Shown here piece by piece: positions 34,001 through 39,328 of a DNA stretch of 39,328 nucleotides (position 1 is its first letter; the number at the start of each line of letters is the position of its first letter). This DNA comes from Saprospiraceae bacterium (GTDB taxonomy: Bacteria; Bacteroidota; Bacteroidia; Chitinophagales; Saprospiraceae). The notes beneath the pieces are model-generated. The model was not told the DNA's origin. It made no database searches and worked only from the letters and a program-made list of their open reading frames with translations. Made by a program: the position numbers and the translations under genes. The DNA lies in contig JAHDES010000056.1 in the NCBI GenBank assembly GCA_020628645.1, positions 1 through 39,328 on the forward strand, in the 5' to 3' direction.

Positions 34001-35554
34001 GTTTTGAGTAGCTGTTGGAGTAAAACAAGTTTGTATATAAAAATCCTCCAACAATCCATTTCCTCCATCTCCTCCATTATCTGAAGTTAGTTCTATAAAA
34101 ACACCACTTGGAGCAATCAAATAAATATCCAAATCTTCAATCCAACTATGCGTCAAACTATCAATACAGATGGATTGTAAACTACTAGGATTTAAATCAA
34201 CTGGAGTAACCCCAGAAACGGTAATATCAGAATAGTAAACAAAGTCATCCATTATGATTACTACATTATTATCATTTTCAAATCGAGGAGATTCTGTTAC
34301 AGCTACATCGATTGTACCATCTAATGGAACAGCTTCACCAGGATTACAAATTAAGATCGTGTCCTCTAGCATTGGAGGAATAAGTTGTTTATCCTTGATA
34401 TTTAACCAAAACGTATCTCTTGTACAACTATTAATTTGTATATCAATCCCAATTGTTTCGATAGGTTCTAGCTGATCATCTTCAATTGTAGTAACAAAGA
34501 TACTATTGGAGTTCGATCCAGCAGGAATAGTGATTGAATTAGGCAAGGCTTCATAATCCACACCATTTGTAGCCGTACCAATTACACTATAATTAAGCGT
34601 TAAATCTGAAGGCGTATTTTCTGGTAAGATAAATTGAATTTCTGCTTCTGCACATTCTTCTACTAATGTATTATCATTGCTAGCCGTAATTGTTTCTACA
34701 TTTAGTGATTGTGTACTAAAACTTTTCGCCTCAAGAAAAATACCTGAATCTTTCTCACTATCTCCAAGATCGGCTATTGCCAATTTGATCGTATATTCTT
34801 CACAGGGAACGACTTCAACCTCCGCTTCAAAAACATCCAAATAAGCATCAAAAATAAAATCCGAACTGCCGCTGTTATCATTATAAAATTCTGGATTTAT
34901 GGGTGTACAAGGAATGGGTTGTGGATTTCCATTGTGAACATTATTAATAGCTACAGGTAAATTAGTTCCCGGTACTTTTGCAATATTTTCACCCGCATAG
35001 TTACCGCCACTTGGATTAGGTCCCGAAATAAAGAAACCAAAAACATCATTGAATGCTCGGCAGGTATATTCTGGGTATTCTTCTGATGCAAATACATATC
35101 TAAATCGTAACACATCACTAGAAGGACGAAAAGTAATTTCGTATTTTATCAAATCATGAACAATAGTAGCTCCAGCGATTGCCTGAATATCAGGATCCGT
35201 TCCCAAACTTCCAGTATTAACATCATTATCTATAGAAGCTTCATCGTTTGCCTCATTAATCATAGAAAAAGCATTACTTTTCACAACACCTGTGGTTAGT
35301 ATAATTCCACGTTCAATACCGAAAGAACTTTGTCCGCGTTGAAAATATCCAACAGAAGCTTCATTACCAAAGTATTCTATATTAGTCACCTCTACACCTT
35401 GCCCAAGAAAAGTATTGCTAATTAAATTTTCTACGGTATAAGGTGGTTCATTCGTACCAAACACTTCTAGTTTCTGACTAAAAGAGATCAAAGAATAATT
35501 ACAAAAAAAGAAGATCAATAAAATTTTATGTGCAAAATAGGTTTGCTTTTCCAT
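31013..35554 (-). CDS. Giant SprB-repeat surface adhesin with gliding-type T9SS C-terminus
   Basis: The 1513-residue protein has a signal peptide (1-26), a choice-of-anchor L domain (about 38-280, with FGIERGIILTTG and YVFASEEYPEYTCRAFNDVFGF in pieces), a Calx-beta-like domain (290-388), a proprotein-convertase P-like domain (about 430-585, HSWIEDLDIYLIAPSG, WRLMIIDDTP), an Ig/PKD-like and a fibronectin-like module, eight SprB repeats (about 727-1320, each of pattern CxG...G...GGTxPFTYxW...GxYxVTITDxNGC), and a CHU_C/T9SS type B gliding-motility-associated C-terminal domain (1420-1513, VPTAFTPNADGFND, YDRWGELVFE). SprB is the mobile gliding adhesin of Flavobacterium; the domain set implies secretion by T9SS and surface display. 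No anchor partner (PorP/SprF) is next to it. The frame is intact. Confidence 0.93.
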   Translation of the reverse strand: MEKQTYFAHKILLIFFFCNYSLISFSQKLEVFGTNEPPYTVENLISNTFLGQGVEVTNIEYFGNEASVGYFQRGQSSFGIERGIILTTGVVKSNAFSMINEANDEASIDNDVNTGSLGTDPDIQAIAGATIVHDLIKYEITFRPSSDVLRFRYVFASEEYPEYTCRAFNDVFGFFISGPNPSGGNYAGENIAKVPGTNLPVAINNVHNGNPQPIPCTPINPEFYNDNSGSSDFIFDAYLDVFEAEVEVVPCEEYTIKLAIADLGDSEKDSGIFLEAKSFSTQSLNVETITASNDNTLVEECAEAEIQFILPENTPSDLTLNYSVIGTATNGVDYEALPNSITIPAGSNSNSIFVTTIEDDQLEPIETIGIDIQINSCTRDTFWLNIKDKQLIPPMLEDTILICNPGEAVPLDGTIDVAVTESPRFENDNNVVIIMDDFVYYSDITVSGVTPVDLNPSSLQSICIDSLTHSWIEDLDIYLIAPSGVFIELTSDNGGDGGNGLLEDFYIQTCFTPTATQNINFGMDPGAPASEVPFTGEYAPDGYMEDLWEGNQPANGTWRLMIIDDTPIGIGTLHKWSITFNYDYFLNYNWTPATGLSCTDCPNPTATPTTSTTYYYTASDSYGCEVLDTVHIEVASSIPMPTVNCDNTNSGEILFTWDNVGSQFEVNINGAGWVSPNQPPLNHLVTGLMMGESVDFQIRVTTDCGDGPIAMESCSALDCIPSTPSLDNVSAVNCPGDSNGSLTVSASGGTAPFTFTLNGTSNDTGIFSGLEAGDYTVDIMDDLGCPTSIDVTVPAPDTLMSDPLIVLPIGCNGALGSVSVELTGGTAPFTFSWSNMSTDSIATGLINGDYDVTITDDNGCSTTDMVTLDEPISIFNLAVPTDALCNGEASGSIVLNTGGGAGSYSYVWDNGMTADSIGGLTAGDYTVTITDAVNCTYEESFTLNEPSDITSTSSASDATCFNTLDGSVSVTPMGGTIGSGSDYTYLWSNDSTTSSIPSIVAGNYYVTITDDNGCEQIDSALVNSPPAISTIPDTINVSCFGLTNGEASVTSSGGTGNLTYLWDNGVSATSITDLPAGSYTVLITDENMCTDSVTIEVLQPAEIEVVVDSMGVDCNGAANGTIAITPSGGNGGFSFEWSDGSTNEDLSGVSAGIYGLTITDSNNCETQESITLQEGESIQSSYAVTDVNCFSESTGSITASISGPSGPFSYQWSNGADSLTLSNVEAGTYFLTITDVDNCDKIDSVVVAQPIMEIDGAAEVTDVECFGQETGTIIVEGLGGTAPYTYSINGSNFGPNNTFVGLGANEYYVFIQDENECVASLPITLSINEPPEIEVELGDNFTIDLGESANLNASIFNTVGSTSIEWITPDTSIISCMDCPNPLVNTIETQTFEIVVTDENGCIGQDRITIFVNTEHEVLVPTAFTPNADGFNDLLLVHGTSSMVNQILSFQLYDRWGELVFEDKGFTINDPTRGWDGQYKGKDMVPGVYVWYVEVQYIDGSTKGFKGETNLLR

Positions 35555-35923
35555 AGTATGCTAATCTAACAATTACGGGATTATGAACTATAAATCATGA
35601 TTGAATGATAACTGCCTCAATTACTTTTACTTATAAAAGGCTACCAAGACAACATATCTTATTTCAAATTGCAAGAATTGTACCTACTTTTATGATCCTG
35701 ATTTTAGGTCGAATTATTTTCTCTTTACTTGTAAACTATTGGCAAAAAAGCACCTTGATATTTGTCAATTTCGAATAAAAAAAGGCTTTTATCTATAAAA
35801 CTTGAGCTTCTATCCGTTAATTTTCATTCTTTCAATTACTTTGCTTTATTTGCCAAAATGTAGAAATTTGGTTTAGATTTCTATTTTTCTAATTCAACTA
35901 ATCAATTAAATTTCATAGATTGT
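35555..35923. other. Divergent intergenic region between adhesin and sppA
   Basis: This 369-base AT-rich gap must carry the promoters of both divergent genes, but I find no TAnnTTTG box with acceptable spacing on either strand, no strong hairpin and no ORF. Confidence 0.5.
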
Positions 35924-37693
35924 ATGGGACAATTTATCAAATACGTTTTTGCTTCTTGTCTAGGAGTATTATTAGCAGGTTTCGCTCTTTTTGGTATTAT
36001 GGGAGCAGTTATAGGAGGCTTAGCTTCTTCTGGAAACCAAGCTGTCAAAGTAAGTTCAAACTCTATTCTAGAATTGGATTTTAGTGATCCCATTCCAGAA
36101 AAATCAAATAATGTACAGCGCAATGATTTTGCCTTAGAAACAGATAAGGTTTTAGGACTTCACGATATGATAAAAGCGGTGGAAGCCGCTAAAGAAGACG
36201 ACAAAATCAAAGGAATCTTCCTCGATTTATCAAGCGTAAGTGGTGGAATGGGAACAAAAGCCAGTATCCGTGAAGCTTTAATTGATTTTAAGGAAAGTGG
36301 AAAATTTATTATTGCGTATGCTAAATATTACACGCAAGGAAGTTATTACATAGCTAGTGTAGCAGATAAAGTTTACCTAAACCCCGTAGGAGATATGGAT
36401 TTTCGAGGGTTTGCTTCTGAAGTTACTTTCTTTAAGAATATGTTAGATAAGATGGGCGTAAAGATGCAAGTTTTTTATGCTGGTAAGTTTAAAGGCGCGT
36501 CTGAACCTTATCGTAGAACGGATTTAAGTGAAGAAAATCGCCTCCAAATTCGAGAATACATCAGTGGTTTATATGATATTTTCCTTACCGATATTGCTGA
36601 AAGTCGCGGCATTGCAAAAACAGAATTAAGTCGTATAGCAGATCAAATGGCCATTAGAAGTCCAGAAGATGCGCTTCAATATAAACTCGTAGATGCACTT
36701 GGATATTATGATGAAGCCGTTAATGAATTACGCGTTCGTTTGGATTTAGAAGAAGATGACAAACTCAAATCAGTCAATATCGTCGATTATGAAAAAGGCG
36801 TAAAGAAAACCAATTACAAAATTAAAGATCGTATTGCCGTTGTCTACGCAGAAGGAGGCATTAATACAGGAACGGGCAATGCTGGAACAATTGGCGATGA
36901 AAAATACATGAAATTACTCCGTAAGATCAGAAAAGATGACAAAATCAAAGCCGTCGTTTTACGCGTAAATTCAGGTGGCGGAAGTGCCTTAGCTTCTGAC
37001 AATATTTGGCGAGAAATGACGCGTATCAAAGAAAAAGGAAAACCTGTCGTGGTTTCAATGGGCGATGTGGCAGCTTCTGGTGGATACTATATCGCTTGTA
37101 TGGCTGATAAAATCTATGCTGAAGAAGGCACGATTACAGGTTCAATTGGTGTGGTCGGTGCGATTCCAAGTGCGCAAGAATTAATGAATGATAAAATCGG
37201 AATTACACTTGATACCGTTCGTACGGGAAAATATTCTGCGGGCATCTCCTTGGGGAGAGATATTTCCGAAGATGAACGAGCAGTCATTCAAGAAGGTGTT
37301 TCGCGGGTCTACCAGACTTTCAAACAACGGGTGGCAGACGGACGAGGTATGAATGTGGAACAAGTGGAACAAATCGCGCAGGGTCGTGTTTATACGGGCT
37401 CACGTGCCTTGGAATTAGGCTTAGTGGATGAAATTGGTGGTTTGGGAGATGCGCTAGAAACCGCAGCAGAATTAGCGGAGCTAGAAGAATATCGCACCAA
37501 AGAATATCCGTTTATCAAAGAACCTATTCAAGAATTAATGGATCAACTCACAGGCAAAAAAGATGCTCAAATTGAGGGGCTACTTCAAAAAGAATTGCAT
37601 GATTTTTATCCCTACTACCAAGAAATTAAAAATATCAAAGATTTTAAAGGGATACAGGCAAGAATGCCTTTTGTGATAAAAGTCACAGAATAG
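35924..37693 (+). CDS. sppA: Signal peptide peptidase SppA, 67-kDa type
   Basis: The 589-residue serine protease has an N-terminal membrane anchor (about 8-33) and two tandem S49 domains, the long form. The catalytic dyad is Lys190 in the first half (AGKFKGASEPYRR, equivalent to Lys209 of Escherichia coli) and Ser385 in the second half (SMGDVAASGGYYIA, equivalent to Ser409). Other family elements are DLSSVSGGMGTK, RVNSGGGSALASD and TITGSIGVVG. It degrades signal peptides left in the membrane after secretion, acting on the periplasmic side. It is followed 28 bases later by the T9SS delta-60 gene. Confidence 0.95.
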   Translation: MGQFIKYVFASCLGVLLAGFALFGIMGAVIGGLASSGNQAVKVSSNSILELDFSDPIPEKSNNVQRNDFALETDKVLGLHDMIKAVEAAKEDDKIKGIFLDLSSVSGGMGTKASIREALIDFKESGKFIIAYAKYYTQGSYYIASVADKVYLNPVGDMDFRGFASEVTFFKNMLDKMGVKMQVFYAGKFKGASEPYRRTDLSEENRLQIREYISGLYDIFLTDIAESRGIAKTELSRIADQMAIRSPEDALQYKLVDALGYYDEAVNELRVRLDLEEDDKLKSVNIVDYEKGVKKTNYKIKDRIAVVYAEGGINTGTGNAGTIGDEKYMKLLRKIRKDDKIKAVVLRVNSGGGSALASDNIWREMTRIKEKGKPVVVSMGDVAASGGYYIACMADKIYAEEGTITGSIGVVGAIPSAQELMNDKIGITLDTVRTGKYSAGISLGRDISEDERAVIQEGVSRVYQTFKQRVADGRGMNVEQVEQIAQGRVYTGSRALELGLVDEIGGLGDALETAAELAELEEYRTKEYPFIKEPIQELMDQLTGKKDAQIEGLLQKELHDFYPYYQEIKNIKDFKGIQARMPFVIKVTE

Positions 37694-37721
37694 AATAACA
37701 TTGCATAAAATTAAAGCTGTT

Positions 37722-39275
37722 ATGAAAATTATTGTTTTTATTATTTGCTTATCACTCCACTTAAACAGTTTAATTGGTCAAACTCCAATTTTTGATACTT
37801 CTTTTGGTAATGAAGGTATGGTGTTGATAGAACATGATGAAGGACGTTACTGGGTTCATTCAATATTGGAAACTTCTGATAAAGATTTATTAGTCTTTGG
37901 GAGTTTACAAATCAATAATGTTCATTATCCTATAATGCAAAAATTAGATGAATTTGGAAAACCAGATAGTACTTTTTTTGATAATAGTATTATGTTTTTA
38001 AATCAATTAAATGGTTTACAAAATACTTATGCAAGAGTCTTCGATGTTGAAAAAACGCAAGATAGCAAGCTTTTACTTTTTATAGCAGGCTACTTAAATT
38101 CTAACCTTACATTCGCAATAGTTAAAATAGATGAACAAGGAAATCTTGATACTTCTTATGGTAATCAAGGAATATATAAATACAATGGAAAATTTTCTAC
38201 ATTTGGTAGAAGGAATAGAATGAGATTTGATTTCAATAATAAAATATTGGTAGGAGGGTCGGAAGATGGATCTGCGATGTTACTTAGAGTAAATGAAAAT
38301 GGCACACTAGATTCTACATTCAACTCTACAGGAATTTACAGAGATACTGTTGGTATTTCTAGTCAATTTACTGGTTTAGGAATAGATTATGATAACTCTA
38401 TTTATCTTACTAAAAACCAGTATGATGGCGTAAAAAGTAATATCATCATTTCGAAGTTGACAAATGAGGGAATAAGAGATTTTTCTTTTGGGGATAATGG
38501 TGAACTTACAATAATTCCACCTATTCAATCAAGTGATAATTTTTATAGCTCTGAAATAGAGGTCATTGATAATTGCATGTTAGTTAGTGGTACAAGTTTA
38601 TCTGAGAATATGATTAGTAATGCTATTATTACCAAATTAGATTTAAATGGAAATATAGATACAAGCTTTGGAAGTCAAGGATTCGAAATTTCTACAGAAA
38701 ACTCCGAAGAAAGTAGTATTATCGGTTCCTTTAAAGTCGATGATTACTTAATCAATTTAGGTCAATATTTTGATAATACTGGTTCCAAACGTTCAGGATT
38801 TCTAAAATTAAATAACTGCCTAGAATTAATAGAAACTAATTACACTGATAACCATGGAGAAATTAGTTTAGAAAATTCAATGGATCAGCAACTAAGATAT
38901 GTAGAAGTAACTGAAAAAAAGGATATATTTATTGCGGGATTTGCCAATTTTTCTTTTGCAAAACCTAATCTATTAATCTTTAAATTAAAGGAAGATAATT
39001 TCACCACTTCTATTAGAGAAACATTAACTCTTGATAATAAAATTACGTTATATCCAAACCCTACAAGTAATTATATTAATTTTGAAATACCAGATTTTCT
39101 AGAGAAACATAAATTATATTTTCAAATATACAATACAAATGGGCGTATCAAAAGTGGTATAAACCCTATTACTAAATTTGACATTTCTTATCTCGATAAT
39201 GGAATTTATGCTATCATTATTAAAGATCAAAAAGATAAAATTATCAGTATTGAAAAAATATCTATTATAAAGTAA
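37722..39275 (+). CDS. T9SS-exported delta-60-repeat protein
   Basis: I start at the ATG at 37722 (MKIIVFIICLSLHLNSLIG|Q, a clean signal peptide) rather than the in-frame TTG at 37701, giving 517 residues. Delta-60-type repeats recur about every 55-65 residues: FDTSFGNEGMVLIEH, NLDTSYGNQGIYKY, TLDSTFNSTGIYRD, IRDFSFGDNGELTI and NIDTSFGSQGFEIS, indicating a beta-propeller-like fold. The last 75 residues are a T9SS type A sorting domain (ITLYPNPTSNYINFEI ... YLDNGIYAIIIKD). It should be a secreted or surface-bound protein. It lies 28 bases after sppA and could share its transcript. No function is known. Confidence 0.85.
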   Translation: MKIIVFIICLSLHLNSLIGQTPIFDTSFGNEGMVLIEHDEGRYWVHSILETSDKDLLVFGSLQINNVHYPIMQKLDEFGKPDSTFFDNSIMFLNQLNGLQNTYARVFDVEKTQDSKLLLFIAGYLNSNLTFAIVKIDEQGNLDTSYGNQGIYKYNGKFSTFGRRNRMRFDFNNKILVGGSEDGSAMLLRVNENGTLDSTFNSTGIYRDTVGISSQFTGLGIDYDNSIYLTKNQYDGVKSNIIISKLTNEGIRDFSFGDNGELTIIPPIQSSDNFYSSEIEVIDNCMLVSGTSLSENMISNAIITKLDLNGNIDTSFGSQGFEISTENSEESSIIGSFKVDDYLINLGQYFDNTGSKRSGFLKLNNCLELIETNYTDNHGEISLENSMDQQLRYVEVTEKKDIFIAGFANFSFAKPNLLIFKLKEDNFTTSIRETLTLDNKITLYPNPTSNYINFEIPDFLEKHKLYFQIYNTNGRIKSGINPITKFDISYLDNGIYAIIIKDQKDKIISIEKISIIK

Positions 39276-39328
39276 AAGGGTTTTCTCATAAAAAAGTTTG
39301 AAACAAAAAAGGCAAGAAAAGAATTTTT

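Overview
The window comes from a low-GC (roughly one third G+C by eye) Bacteroidota genome. Evidence: three secreted proteins with type IX secretion (T9SS) C-terminal sorting domains, SprB repeats with a gliding-motility-type C-terminus, choice-of-anchor L and lamin-tail-like modules, DUF1573, a fused alpha/beta 2-oxoacid dehydrogenase E1, absence of clear Shine-Dalgarno sequences, and several TAnnTTTG-type -7 boxes. A Saprospiria-like relative is my best guess, from style of gene content rather than a marker gene. I saw no rRNA, tRNA, CRISPR array or prophage.

Layout. 1-6144: a heptamer tandem repeat at the left edge, a dolichyl-phosphate-mannose-synthase-like GT2 and fused E1 (both minus), DUF1573 protein, yaaA, and a membrane protein with a PD-(D/E)XK-like motif that overlaps yaaA tail to tail. 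6269-10447: hemL, a RAYT transposase bracketed by inverted REP-like palindromes that exactly fill the space between hemL and the next gene, an OmpR-type two-component pair, and a DUF1304 membrane protein. 10463-13331: a LacI-family repressor divergent from a sucrose phosphorylase, with a palindromic operator candidate and a strongly structured RNA-like segment between them. 13345-16535: a four-gene minus-strand operon encoding EAD-CHAT protease, amidohydrolase, EAD-coiled-coil-beta protein and a prokaryotic YEATS protein; this is the most interesting locus and looks like a biological-conflict (immunity/regulated death) cassette. 16816-20907: a lipoprotein with a clear terminator, a T9SS lamin-tail protein, and an orphan 143-residue protein followed by a nested inverted repeat. 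21086-27248: a TPR histidine kinase with NarL-type regulator, CcmD-like small protein translationally coupled to glutamate dehydrogenase, and a hybrid-free membrane histidine kinase whose 3' end lies inside the convergent terminator. 27384-30785: an alpha-oxoamine-synthase-like PLP enzyme, a zinc-ribbon/PH-like protein and a small outer-membrane barrel. 31013-39275: a 1513-residue SprB-repeat adhesin, SppA, and a delta-60-repeat T9SS protein.

How the genes work together: most loci are independent housekeeping or sensing units. Clear functional units are E1 plus possibly the GT2 gene, the two kinase-regulator pairs, LacI with sucrose phosphorylase, ccmD with gdh, and above all the CHAT/YEATS operon, in which two proteins share a homologous N-terminal adaptor domain that should bring protease and YEATS-linked partner together. 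Functional assignments are from reading motifs in the translations; no database search was possible.
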